Source: Pseudeuparius sepicola
Lineage: Eukaryota > Arthropoda > Insecta > Coleoptera > Anthribidae
Length of the DNA: 64,000 nt
Assembly (NCBI GenBank): GCA_963920635.1
Contig: OY987298.1
Coordinates: forward strand, 63,881,949 to 63,945,948
Direction of reading: 5' to 3'
In this document: positions 53,936 through 64,000 of the stretch, piece by piece
How the letters are laid out: every line of letters begins with the position of its first letter
Numbering within the stretch: position 1 is the first letter of the stretch
Program-made: the position numbers and the translations under genes
The notes under the pieces: model-generated
What the model saw: the letters and a program-made list of their open reading frames with translations, nothing else
Told to the model about the DNA's origin: nothing
Databases searched by the model: none

Positions 53936-54043
53936 TGCGTCTCGGAGACATGCAATAAAAACGAAGCGAGATACGAGAATAATTAGAGACAAAAAAGTTT
54001 TATTTTTAGTTACTACAAGCGAAAAAAAAAGTTTAAAAAAAGC

Positions 54044-54102
54044 CAGTGGCGCACATTTTTTTTACAAAATTATTGGTTAAGGTGCCTTCGGGACGCCACT
54101 GT
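54044..54102. repeat. 59-bp hAT-like solo structure
   Basis: CAGTGGCGCAC and the inverse GACGCCACTG face each other over 59 bp, resembling the ends of the MITE at 32239-32478. No target duplication is present, so it may be a heavily deleted copy. Confidence 0.4.
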
Positions 54103-54154
54103 ACTTAATAATCAAAATGCATATTTAGTGTCTCCATTATAATTTTAAAAGAAA

Positions 54155-54350
54155 TGGCTTGTGGCATATGGGACAAATTGCTTTGGTAATTGGCAACACC
54201 AAACTAGTTTCGAATATCTAATGGAAATTATGTATGGGTCTTTCGGAGGTGTGCAGACCACGACAGGTACCTGTTTCTGGCTTGTTGGCCCTCATCGGGC
54301 AGACGTAGCGCACCTCAGCCGAAAAGACCCAGACACGTTGGCTAAGTAGA
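54155..54350. repeat. dispersed repeat, copy 2
   Basis: Homologous to 43385-43570 (CATATGGGACAAATT, TCGAATATCTAATGGA, ACCTGTTTCTGGCTTGTT). The 62-codon frame across it is not supported as a gene. Confidence 0.5.
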
Positions 54351-54699
54351 ATAGGAACTAGTATAATGCGGTGAGCATTACCATCCAATGCCATCTAGCT
54401 GGTATATACTGCCAAAACCAAAGCAATGTGAGTGTGTATATATCGACCGGTCGATCGACATATAAATGTATGTATGCTTCTTCTGGTTTTTCCACCGCGC
54501 CGCGCCGCTTTGCCGAGTTCTTTTTATATGAATTTTTTCGTACTTATTCATTTACACCCTGTATACTACTCCCAAAGGTCGACTGCCTCGCCAGTGCCAC
54601 ATACCAATCGGAGGGTGAAATTACTCAATATGGCCATCTCTAACGTATGGCGATTTATCCCTGAATTACCCTAAGCTTACTTGCTCCACTCCACTCCAA

Positions 54700-55115
54700 G
54701 GTCACTTGGTTTTAATACTGTGGTAATCATTATTTACATATTATATAACCACACCTCTTGATCTTATTAAGTACGTACTATACTCTTTTCTGGACATTTT
54801 GGCTTTCCTTGAATTTAAGTTTATTTTCAATATACAGTGCTTGTCGGTAGGTTAAATGGAGGAAAAACAGTTCATTCAGACAGTTCTACAATTTACCGAG
54901 TTAAAAAATGAAATTTGAAAATTTCAGTTTTGCTAGCCGTTTCCTAGTAGTCATTGTTAGTAGGTACTCGTTTTACGGAAATTTAAATAAGTATGTATTC
55001 TTTCCTATTTGCTGTGGTAAATTAATAGAGCGTCCTATATAATACATATACATATAATGCTTTTATTTTTTCATATACGAGAGCCATGGCAAATTTTAAT
55101 ATACTCCGCTACTAG
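54700..55115. other. no supported gene
   Basis: AT-rich DNA without recognised repeats. Confidence 0.4.
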
Positions 55116-55974
55116 AGGAAAGTACCCTAATATAAGACAGTTCCCAATATGAGACCCCATACACTAACTCCTAAAGTAAGAGTCTCCATCTAGCTGGCAA
55201 TGCCTCAAATAAACCATGTAATTCTGAGTAACGTGTAAAGTGTTTAATATATTTTTGTAGCTTGTTGTATTAAAGAAAAGTTATTTTATAATTAGAGTAG
55301 TTATATAACGCATTTAATAACATTTGCTAACGATGGTCAAAAATTCTATGATATGTACATCGGATTCCTAATATGAGACACCACCCCAGTGTTCCTAATA
55401 TGAGATATCTCATATAAGGAGACTCGCTTCATCCAATTTAGATTACCAATAATTTGAATAGAATGTCAAGTGTTATATAATTAAAGAGTTGTATCAAAGA
55501 TCATAATATTCAAGTTGTATACTGTGTTAAGTAGTTGATATTCATTTAATGTTTTTGAAATAAAAATTATTTTGTCGTAAGTAGTATTTTTGTTAAACCT
55601 TAATATGAGACTGTTTCATATTGGGAATGTTAAGTGTGTCAAGTGTTATGTAACTAAATTGTTGTATACTAGGTTAATTTGATATTCTTTTAAAGTTTTT
55701 GAAATAAAAATTATTTTGTGGCAAGTAGTGTTTCTGTTAAACCTGGATACGACACCGTCTCATATTAGGCACCCAATTTGAAAAATGGAAGATTTTACTT
55801 TTTTTCATAATTCTCATTTACGCAACAACTGTTAATATTTGGCAATCCTACATAAACTACAGTGAAAATAGAGACTATATTAAACGTATTCGACGCAAGT
55901 TTGCGCATTACAATATATTATAGGACAAAATACAGAACAAAATGTAATGTGGTCTCATATTAGGGTACTTTCCT
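55116..55974. mobile_element. DNA element studded with TAATATGAGAC motifs
   Basis: Ends GGAAAGTACCCTAATATAAG and the complement of GGAAAGTACCCTAATATGAG form about 22-bp TIRs. The terminal CTAATATGAGAC core recurs internally at least six more times in both orientations (near 55145, 55367, 55391, 55602, 55611, 55758). A direct repeat of about 110-140 bp (55468-55610 and 55638-55750, with GTCAAGTGTTAT and TTTTTGAAATAAAAATTATT) fills the centre. No gene. Target duplication unclear. Confidence 0.65.
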
Positions 55975-56639
55975 CCACATTTACATCAAATCCGATATCA
56001 TATTTGAATGCCTATAGTAGAAGAATGCCTCAATACAGTGTTTATATGCACTTTGAGGTGCTCCAGATGATTTCATTTTTTCTTCAGAAAGTTTGCATTA
56101 CAAAAGTCTAAAAAATTTAAAATTCATTTTCATGTACTTAACGCGACAAATTGAAAACATTCTAGATTGTAAGTGAAGGAGTCGAAACCACAAGTTCACA
56201 GACAATAAGTTAGTTGCAGTCGTGGTCCTAACCTCAAAACGTTTTCGTGGTGACGATTCTTGAAATTAGTGCCTCAGATTCAAAATAATATTTTTCGGCG
56301 GGTATATTACTGCGTTCTTGTAATTCGAAGAACCCAGCGAATCGATTTTCTAATCGTGCGTACTGAAAAAGATTCAGCCCAAATACGTTAAAATATATAG
56401 TTATATAGAAATATTAACAAATTATGTTCAAGATCTTATTCGTAAGGCAATTATAGTTTGTGATTAGGGATTAGGAAGATTATACCTATATATTAATAAT
56501 AATCTAAATCGTAAGAGCAGAAATAATTGCATTGAGAAACTTAAAATCGGAAACACTTCTCGGATGGGAGAGAATTGTGCATGGTCACTTTGTGTCTGTA
56601 TGTCGGAACCACTTGGCACAACATTTTGGTCAAAACATG

Positions 56640-57112
56640 GTGTTACCATGTACTCTATCAACTTTTGTTCCCAATTCGATCTTTGTCCCGTACATTACCC
56701 CACAGGATATACTAAATGCAGTCTCTTCTCTCAAAAATAGTCATTGTGCTGGAAGTGATGGGATATGCTCTAAAATCCAAAAAAAAAATTATACACTTCA
56801 TGCTACCACAATTTACATACTTGGCAAATTGCTCTTTTCAATCTGGTGTATTTTTTCATATTTTGAAGGCTGCCTTGGTTTTTCCACTTCATAAAAAGGG
56901 CCCTCGTGACGCCATTGATAATTACTGACAAATTTCACTTATTTCTGAGTTCTTAAAGATTCTCGAAAAAGTTGCTTACAATTTAATAGCTGATTTTGCA
57001 GAAAAATAGCAATTACTTACTATCATTAAACCAACATGGTTTTAGAAAAAAGAAATCTACCGAAACGGCAATCACCGAACTCTTAAATTATATCCACAGT
57101 GAATTGGATTAG
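56640..57112 (+). pseudogene. LINE RT fingers, degenerate
   Basis: Pieces in shifting frames read ITPQDILNAVSSLKNSHCAG and SDGICSKI (RT motif with DG), LHKKGPRDAIDNY and ISLISEFLKILEKV, then KKSTETAITELLNYIHSELD. They are in the right order for the N-terminal RT motifs. Several stops and frameshifts occur. Confidence 0.7.
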
Positions 57113-58123
57113 GGAAAGTACGTTGTCTCCCTACTGTTTGACCTGTCCAAGGCATTTGACAGCCTACAGGTGGATTTGGTGACGAATAAACTGTATTCTC
57201 TCGGTATCAGAGGAACATTTTTAAAATGGATAGAGTCTTATCTTAGTAATAGAGGCATCTTTGTTCGGGTAACTGGTTGCCAATCTAAAGAATATCATAT
57301 ACATTTAGGTGTTCCCCAAGGCTCCATCCTTGGACCCCTTATTTTCTTACTATATGTAAACGATTTACCAAACTCTATCCCAATTGGCAAGGTTACAATG
57401 TTTGCTGATGACACGACCATCACTATTTCCGGAGTGACCCATGATGCAGTCCTTAGAAGCGTCAAGATCGTAAACGATTGCATGGATGCATGGTGTCAAA
57501 AAAATCGTTTGATCCTAAACCGTAACAAAAGTGAAATAATAAATTTTTATATTAGAAAAGAACTGCCGATGGAAGTGAAGACTTCATTGAGTACTGCCCT
57601 TGGCTTGGCTTTCGTTCATGTGGTCAAGCTATTGGGATCTCACCTTGACTCTCACCTTTCATTCTCGGATCAGATAAACCACGTTTGCAATAAATTAAAT
57701 TGTGCCTTCTATGCAATCCTTCAAATGAAAAGCTACCTTGATGAGTCTGGTCTGTCAAATCTATACTACGCTTTCGCTTTTTGTCATTTGTCCTTTAATA
57801 TCGTAGCCTGGGGCAGGTCTGTGCACTTGGAAAGAGTTTTTGTGGCTCAACAAAGAATCATTAGACTGATTTTTGGTCTGAAATGGCGGGAATCGTGTAA
57901 GGGGATCTTCAGAGCGAGGAGAATACTTACTGTCCCATGCCTCTACATCTATAAATGTGTAACTTATGTAAAAGCAAATATTAAAGACTTCTCGTATCTT
58001 CTTTCAAGAGATCCCCTCACTACAATTGTCAAACTCTATAACACCTTGCCCTCTGGCCTAAAGAACATTACAATTCATGCAAAGTTCAAAAGTAGTGTTC
58101 ACGAATACCTAATACAAAATTGA
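57113..58123 (+). pseudogene. LINE reverse transcriptase palm to C-terminus
   Basis: Open for 336 codons with no ATG of its own. Motif A is LLFDLSKAFDSL, followed by GVPQGSILGPLIFLLYVNDL (motif B), and FADDTTI (motif C) at 57401-57421. A thumb region and the C-terminal CHLSFNIVAWGRS, QQRIIRLIFGL and LPSGLKNITIHAKFK segments typical of insect jockey/CR1-type elements follow. The catalytic aspartates are kept, but the frame is cut off by TAG at 57110-57112 and the element lacks a 5' half, so it is dead. Confidence 0.85.
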
Positions 58124-58429
58124 TTTTATAGTGTTAATGATTTTTTACCTTAATTTTTATTCTTGTGATGTATTTCAAAACAGTTTTTGTGTATACGAGT
58201 ACTATTATAGTGTTACAAAACCTTTTAAATATATTATTTTTTTATATGACTGGCCATGTGGACTGAATGTCTCTATTTTGGTTAATAAAGCTCTACTCTA
58301 CTCTATACCATAAACATAATACTTTTATTTCATACTCCTCCACCTCAAAAGCACGCCATATTTAATCGCTGCTTGTAAGAAAAAATATACAACCATGTCA
58401 AATAACAACACAAAATAACAGCACGCTCC

Positions 58430-58760
58430 AATCCGGCATTCCCCCCTAATTAGATAGTTTGTTAGCGGCGCGAGGAGCGCGCGAAAAAGCTCGCCCCACG
58501 GCGCCCGGCCATGTGCACGACCGGCCGCGCCGCATTTTAAAATAAGCCGAACGTAAACCGGCCGGCCAACACATTTTCAGTGGTCCGGGGCCGATTTTAT
58601 GGACCTCGTTATACGCTGCGCGAACTGATTGGTCGCGAATAACGAGGAGGAAAGACTGGTAGCCCGAGGAGACTCGCCCCGGAGATGAGGTATGGTCGGC
58701 GGCCCCATTGGCGTACCTGCCTGGCCGCTGTTTGCGGGAGCTGCAGCGATACCCGGTGGT
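58430..58760. promoter_or_regulatory. CpG-rich island
   Basis: A dense CpG block (GGCGCGAGGAGCGCGCGAAA, CGGCGCCCGGCCATGTGCAC) stands alone in AT-rich DNA. It is followed by GAGATGAG-GTATGG, a possible donor. A frame starting MVGGPIGVPAWPLFAGAAAI (58692) begins inside it but soon becomes AT-rich and is not supported. A promoter or first exon of a host gene is possible. Confidence 0.35.
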
Positions 58761-59027
58761 ACCTGTCTAGTAAAGGCATCTGCAGAAAAAGCGGCAAGTC
58801 GTGATTTGCAGGAATATTCTTTAGACCAAAGAAATATTTTGCCCCCAGCGCCTTTTTCTGTTCATGATTTCATCAAAACTCATGTTTTTCGTACTATTAT
58901 TAGGGTTATTTATATAACATTCTACCCTCATTAAGTTTTTGTTTTTAATTTTGGAAAAAAAAGTAAATATGAAAAGTTGTATTCAGAAAAACAAATGAAT
59001 GTCGCGTTTTGGAGTTACAGACCAAAC

Positions 59028-60582
59028 TTATGTTTTTTTAGATTAAACACCCTGTGTATTTTTCGATTTTCCAAATCTAAACATTTTTCACAATTTGTAT
59101 CAGGTGTTAATAAATTATTGTGTTACCACATCGTGCTGTGAAAATGGTATATTATTGCTATATAATATTAGTGAAAAAAACGACATTGATGAATGTTATG
59201 TTTCTTGCGAAAAGAATGTGAAGCGTGCAATGCGTGAAAACTCTCGAAAATAGGTACCCAGGGAGAGTCCTACCTTATCAAACCTATTTCAAATATATTG
59301 ATAACACATTGAGAATTACTGTAAGTTTAAAAAATAAAGAAAAGAGAAATAGACCACTACATGTTTTAACTGAGAATATGCAGGAAGTAAGCAGCTATCG
59401 AACAGTTCAAAAACTGAGAGAGAGGCAAGCGGAAAATGATGAGTTTGTAGGTGCGTATCACTTGTAAATTACCAATATGAAGATTACACTGTACTACTAT
59501 TAACTAACTACTACTAGACAATACTACGAGTATTCTATTACTACTCCTACGGTTATTACTATTAGGTACAGATTATATATTGTGGACTGATTAAACCACT
59601 TTTATAACGTTGCGTTTTTAATAGAAGAAACACTCACTAGATTGGTCATCAGAAAATACCTACAAACGACAGTTTATTTCAATTCAACGTAAATGTTTGG
59701 TGTGGTATTATTCGGAATCATATAATTGATCGAGGATCGAGTATTTTTTGAAGGTAGTTTAACTGTACTAAAATATCTACAGCTTTCAAGGGGAGAAATT
59801 TCTGACCTATTGAAGCAAAATAATGAGCCGAATATTGTTTGGCAACAAGACGGTGCTCCAGCACATAAATCAAATGCTGTCAAGAGGCATTTACATGACA
59901 CTTTTGTAGAGTGGATTGGTTCAACTGTAACTATTTGCAAGAAGCCTGCAAGAAGCCCAGACTTGACCCCACTCTATTTATTTCTGTGGGGCACTTTGAA
60001 GCACCGGGTATATGCGGAGAGGTCAAATAATATCGACAAACTTAAAGAAAAAATTTCTCCGGAGATCAGACAGATTAACGAGGCAGGTATCGTGGCTAAC
60101 TACAAGAGAAGTTTATTAAGTTGTGTTGCACAAAATGCAAACATTATATAACACCTTCTATAATTTAATTTAATATAATATATAATAAAGTATCACGTTC
60201 CATCCAATATGCCTTTTATTAAGACTAAAATGACAGAAAGAAATCAAATATTACTTATGGAAAATTTCCACAGCAGTATTGGCTTTGTTGAATTTTTAAT
60301 ACCTATATTATTTGTATGTAATTGTGGGAATACAACAATTAATGTAAACGGTCAAATCTCCATTTATAATATTCTCATAATAACTGTTTTGAATTTTCCA
60401 TGACAATTTTGACTTTGTCCGAGATTCAATAATTCAAAGGACTATTTTGCGAAAACTACTAATAGAGCGAACACATAACTTATGTATATCGTTGAAACCA
60501 AAAAAATACATACCTACATTTCGAAAATCGAGAAATATACAGGGTGTTCCATCTAAAAAAAAACATAAGTACCCCTGTTTTG
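59028..60582. mobile_element. decayed mariner-like transposon
   Basis: Inverted ends of about 50 bp: ACTTATGTTTTTTTAGATTA then AACACCCTGTGTATTTTTCG on the left, and the inverse (TATACAGGGTGTTCCATC, AAAACATAAGT) on the right near 60540-60575. Between them is a broken transposase gene. Target duplication not resolved. Confidence 0.7.
59222..60151 (+). pseudogene. mariner-like transposase pseudogene, third catalytic D replaced by Y
   Basis: The N-terminal part (59225-59467) has the DNA-binding region ENRYPGRVLPYQTYFKYIDN and SLKNKEKRNRPL. The catalytic part (59680-60151) starts NVWCGIIRNHII, shifts frame, then reads RVFFEGSLTVLKYLQ, QQDGAPAHKSN (second catalytic D), RSPDLTPLYLFLWG and KHRVYAERSN. 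Tyrosine stands where the third catalytic aspartate should be (compare LTPLDFFLWG at 41367-42443). The region with the first aspartate is deleted. Confidence 0.85.
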
Positions 60583-61728
60583 TTTGGTACTCGCCCAGAA
60601 AGCGCTCACAGGTGACGCGAGATTGATCGCTGCCGCTTGGGAGCATGCATGTTTTCACTTTTAGCTGTCGCTGGTCGTTCATTGTTCGTTTTCCGGAGGT
60701 CCTGTGTGAATGTTGTTCGCAGTTATTTCTCGTATTTTGAAATTCGATATTGTTGACGCAGTTTTTGATGATTTGTGGTGTCAACGGAAACACCGTTTCC
60801 GTCGAAGGGACAGGGGAGTGACCGCGTGGTTGTTGGACTCGAATTCATTCGGTCGTCGGCAGTTGAATTGAAAAGGTCGTTCGTTGGTGGCTTGTACGTG
60901 GAAGTGATTTTTAGTAATTCCCCATTTGGAATTGTTGGTGAACCTCACAAGGAGGGATTTGAATCGCTAGATCCACTAAGGGAACGCCCAAATTGAAGAC
61001 ATTGGGAATACTGGTAATTGATTGCAGTTTTGGTTCTTCGGGGTTCAGCCAATTTCTGGGAGATATATAGCCACCCACGACTTATTACTGTGCCGTTTTA
61101 TTTTTCCATCTGACTGAATCACCTCATCTGAAATAGAACCCTCCACCACAATCTCAGGGTCATCTTGGAGATGTTGCATAATAGTAACCGCGAAGGTTAA
61201 TTGGATTCAACCACGAAGGGGTTGATTGGTTGTTTTTTTGGAAGGAAAGCCCTCAACCAGAGGTAAGTTTTCTAGGACGACCTTGTGAGGTGTTTGACAG
61301 GACATTTTTGTTTCAGGTTTTTTTTTGTTTAGGCCAGTTTTTTGGGGACCAGTCTTTTTTGTGTGTTATGGGCATGCGTTTGCTTAGGACCTGTGTTATC
61401 TTTTGGAGCTTGGACGCCAACACCTAGAGCCAGCTCACGTAGTTTTCTTTTGGAATCTGGAATCTGGAGTGTGGTCATTGACAGCTGAGAGCCACATGAA
61501 TTTATCTTTTTGAGAACGTCCTATGTTGCCATCTGACCGTTCAGAAGTGTCATAGAAGATGGAGGACATCGTGGTTTCGAAGACCCAACGACACCTAAGT
61601 CTTATTATATTTTACTTGCACTTTCATTATGCCCTAATTAGTATAGCTGAATTCAATACGTGTACATTTGAGAGCGTACACTGTTGTCACACATTATTAC
61701 ATTGTACTACTGTTATTGCGAACGTTGT
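60583..61728. other. no identified gene
   Basis: More balanced composition than average, with splice-like steps (AACCAGAG-GTAAGT at about 61262 and TTTGTTTCAG at 61316) and phrases such as GGAATCTGGAATCTGG. This could be host UTR or intron, or an unrecognised retroelement leader. No motif supports either. Confidence 0.3.
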
Positions 61729-61736
61729 GTTATTAT

Positions 61737-62590
61737 TAAAGGGCGGAATATATGCATTTAATTTCAATCGAAATATGCGCATATATATGCATAATTTTTT
61801 TAAAATATGCAATAATATGCATTTATTTGGCCAAATATGCAATAATATGCATTTATTTTACATGTACAAATACCATAAAAAATATCAAAACTGATTTTAG
61901 AGAAAAGGTTTATTTTAAGAAAAATGAAAGGAAAACAAATACATAAAATACCTCGTAAAATACCTATATTAAAGCAGAATTATAAAAACATTTCAATTTG
62001 AAATTGTATAGTAGGAATTTTATTATTTAAATAATTTTCAAAGTTTTCTGTCAGTAAAAATATGTTTATATATAGTTAAAAAGCTTCTATCAACATCTGC
62101 CGATATAATAGGACAATATTTTAATTTGGGTAGTAAGGTATAAGCCCAAGTTGCAACTTCGTTGGATGATTTACCATCAAAAATACTGTTTACTGCCATT
62201 AAAGATTTTAACCCTTCGTTCTTTTCTACAGTAGCACCGTAGCATCTTTTTTTTTTCTAACTTTAATACCTACATCACCGGGAACCTTTAAATTTCTACT
62301 TTCTAATGAAAGAATTATATCTGGTATAAAACTAAAATTAACTTTAATAAAAACAAGTTGGTTAGCTACATCCGCATTTTTCAGGACTTCTTGACTTTGC
62401 ACTACACACTGCTAGTTGTCCCTAGGCTGTCATAATCTTGGTTATATCTTATATCTATAAATAAGTATAGGAAAAACATGCAAATATGCACAAAAATATA
62501 GTTTTTCCAGAAATATGCAATGTTTTGCGAAATCGAATAAAATATGCAAAAAATGCATATATATGCAATTTGCATATATTCCGCCCTTTA
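61737..62590. mobile_element. hAT element with perfect 8-bp TSD and ATATGCA-rich ends
   Basis: Termini TAAAGGGCGGAATATATGCA and its exact inverse, flanked by GTTATTAT at 61729-61736 and 62591-62598. Subterminal regions are crowded with AATATGCA and TGCATATAT motifs, likely transposase binding sites. The centre keeps part of a hAT transposase on the minus strand. Confidence 0.9.
62030..62430 (-). pseudogene. hAT transposase C-terminal dimerisation region, relic
   Basis: Minus-strand pieces read EGLKSLMAVNSIFDGKSSNE, VATWAYTLLPKLKYC and PIISADVDRSFLTIYKHIFT, matching the hAT C-terminal pattern (P-I-x-S-x-D-V-E-R-x-F-S). Here DVDRSF replaces DVERSF. Upstream codons are disrupted by stops and a frameshift in an A-run. 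It confirms that the surrounding element is hAT. Confidence 0.78.
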
Positions 62591-62681
62591 GTTATTATAT
62601 TTTGCGTACGTTGTGACTTGTAGCGAATGTCGTGTGAACCGTAGGTGTACACGTTTGGGGATTTAAACCGGCTTGTATACA

Positions 62682-64000
62682 GGGTGTCCATTTAGTGCGA
62701 TAACGGACTATATCTCCTTACAGGGTGATGCTAGTAAAAAAAATTTAAATACAAAGTTGTATGATGCTCTAAGGCGCATCACCCGAAAATATTTTCGAAT
62801 ATACAGGGTGCTCCATAAATGCGGTACGAGACGCAACTTTGTTATTTTAAATAGAACGCCCTATATTTTATTACATTTTTGGATTGTCCTAAGAATTCTA
62901 CACACTTTTTGTTAAGCATTACCTATAGCAAAATTCTACTGTTTTTGAGATATTTAATGTTTTTTCAAAAAATCGCCGTTTGCACATGTCGATAAAATCA
63001 AGCATATTTCATTTACTCGAAATCTTAAAAGCCAAATCTTTTGCAGGTTATTAGTGCATGTATTCACTTACTTGATGCCCCTATGAAAATCTGATAATAT
63101 TCTACAGGGTGTTCGCAATACTGTACAAAAAACCAGAAACTTCAAACAGCCATATCTTATTTTTTCAAATGGAATGCCCCATGATTTTTTATCTTAAAAT
63201 ATTCACAAGACGATAAGCTTTCTTTTTTATTAAGCACGTCCTATACCTTACTGTAATAGTTATCGAGTTTTTTTTCACTTTTTCCTAACTTCTCTCTTAA
63301 AATCCACAATATTCGCGTTTCGATTAGACAAATGTTTGCTTAGTTGGCCATGGAAACAATAATTGCACAAAAATAACACAACATGACAAATAATGTAACG
63401 AACCGAAAAACAAACATTTTATTAAACACAACAAATAGGTAGCAAGCGAAACTAGAAACAAACATTTTAATAAATTCAACAAATGGTAAACTACTAAACC
63501 TAATCAAAGAATTGACTAAATAAAAAAGGAAATAAGTACTATAAATATTGCTCTACGTGTACACCTTGGTGTTGATCACACAAGCGAATTCTTCGGACAA
63601 AAGAATTGCCCACTTTCTGGAGCATTTCCCTGCTTACTTCTTGAAAAGCATTCCTTATTCTTTCCTTCATGTAGTTTATAGTGGTAACAGGTGTTTGATA
63701 GACCCGATCTTTCACAAACCCCCACAAGAAAAAATCAAGTTTTGTTAGGTCTGGGGATCTGGCCGGCCAAGAAACTGGTCCTCTCCTGCCAATCCATTTA
63801 TTTTGAAAATGTAAATCTAAATAGGCCCTTACAACAAGGCTAAAATGAGGAGGCGCTCCATCTAATTGTAGCCACATTCGCCTAACTGTTTGAAGTGACA
63901 AATCATCGAGCTCATCTTCTAGTTCGTTTTGTAAAAAATGCAAAAAGTTCTGGCCATTTACTGTCCCATAAAAAAAATATGGCCCAAAAAGCCTTGTCCC
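62682..64000 (-). mobile_element. mariner-like transposon, runs off the window
   Basis: The 3' end of the transposase at 63539 is followed leftward by noncoding DNA and a mariner-type end ACAGGGTGTCCATTTAGTGC at about 62682. Other ACAGGGTG phrases at 62720, 62804 and 63105 suggest internal repeats or nested MITEs. The other end lies beyond 64000. Confidence 0.55.
63539..64000 (-). CDS. mariner-like transposase, C-terminal part, DD41D (partial)
   Basis: The frame is open from the window edge: GTRLFGPYFFYGTVNGQNF precedes LHFLQNELEDEL, so the apparent start at 63943 is not the real one. It carries the second aspartate in LQLDGAPPHFS and the third in RSPDLTKLDFFLWG with 41 residues between, and ends GVHVEQYL. 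No stop interrupts the visible 153 codons. The first aspartate and the DNA-binding domain lie outside the window, so activity cannot be judged. Confidence 0.88.
   Translation of the reverse strand, partial: GTRLFGPYFFYGTVNGQNFLHFLQNELEDELDDLSLQTVRRMWLQLDGAPPHFSLVVRAYLDLHFQNKWIGRRGPVSWPARSPDLTKLDFFLWGFVKDRVYQTPVTTINYMKERIRNAFQEVSREMLQKVGNSFVRRIRLCDQHQGVHVEQYL

Larger units (their letters stand above)
50578..53958. mobile_element. foldback-type element with hairpin-repeat arms
   Basis: The left arm starts near TGTTGTCCCGGAGGCATTTT and the right arm ends with a diverged inverse. Each arm carries an array of hairpin-forming repeats (three units at 50601-50800; two to two and a half, inverted, at 53766-53935). 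Further in, GGTGTTGAAATTTCCAGAAA to AATAAATCGAAGCCAAACTT (51010-51100) faces its inverse at 53515-53610. No target duplication is clear. The interior includes a mariner MITE and a GC-balanced patch at 52020-52680. Confidence 0.65.
56530..58320 (+). mobile_element. 5'-truncated LINE (jockey/CR1-type RT)
   Basis: Non-LTR retrotransposon with only the reverse transcriptase part left. The 3' end has AATAAAGCTCTACTCTACTC, a short CTCTA repeat tail typical of LINEs that end in simple repeats. Stops and frameshifts lie upstream of 57113. No endonuclease domain is visible. Confidence 0.8.

Overview
This is AT-rich, repeat-dense animal DNA, almost certainly from an insect. The mobile-element mix (412/mdg1-like Ty3/Gypsy, Penelope-like elements, mariner relatives with D..D41-42D transposases, hAT elements and their short derivatives, a LINE, a tRNA-derived SINE head) and the many CCTACCTA/GTAGGTACC runs point that way. 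I cannot name the order. No complete host gene is recognisable. Host sequence is probably intron or intergenic DNA, with a few CpG-rich blocks and two or three possible exons.

Layout. 1-11 kb holds mariner and snapback MITEs, a SINE head, a local tandem duplication, a duplicated CpG-rich block (4.33-4.70 and 8.60-8.92 kb) and possible exons at 8.2 and 10.8 kb. 11.2-15.7 kb is nested: a mariner deletion derivative split by another element, then a hAT-like element carrying a smaller hAT-like element. 17.55-26.76 kb is a nearly complete Ty3/Gypsy element on the minus strand, with LTRs that differ by one 2-base indel. Its protease gene is split by a 3.5-kb DNA element with 7-bp target duplications, which itself contains a mariner MITE. 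28.9-31.0 kb is a hAT element inside which a second hAT element landed, each with a perfect 8-bp duplication. 32-39 kb has a hAT MITE with a matching empty site at 37.4 kb, transposase relics and three copies of a dispersed repeat. 39.4-43.4 kb is a Penelope-like element with its own 3' part inverted at its 5' side. Its endonuclease region is split at TA by an intact mariner-like transposon (40921-42860), the best candidate for a functional gene in the window.

44-50 kb has a hAT-like element, a pogo/Tigger-like relic, a hAT copy invaded by a second Penelope-like element that carries two hammerhead-like motifs in opposite orientation, and a Gypsy integrase relic split by a 194-bp MITE. 50.6-53.95 kb looks like a foldback-type element whose arms carry 68-bp hairpin-forming repeats. 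55.1-58.3 kb has a motif-studded element and a 5'-truncated LINE. 59-64 kb has a dead mariner, a hAT relic still bordered by 8-bp duplications, and the 3' part of another mariner transposase running off the end.

Most coding sequence is transposon-derived and most of it is broken. Nesting gives relative ages: the Penelope-like element at 39.4 kb is older than its mariner, and the Gypsy element is older than the DNA element in its protease gene although its LTRs are still almost identical. No CRISPR array, rRNA gene or intact tRNA gene was seen. I found no new defence or metabolic system. The most unusual signals are the paired -1 slippery heptamers in the Gypsy element, the 7-bp-TSD DNA element, the inverted hammerhead-like pair, and the hairpin arrays at 50.6/53.8 kb.
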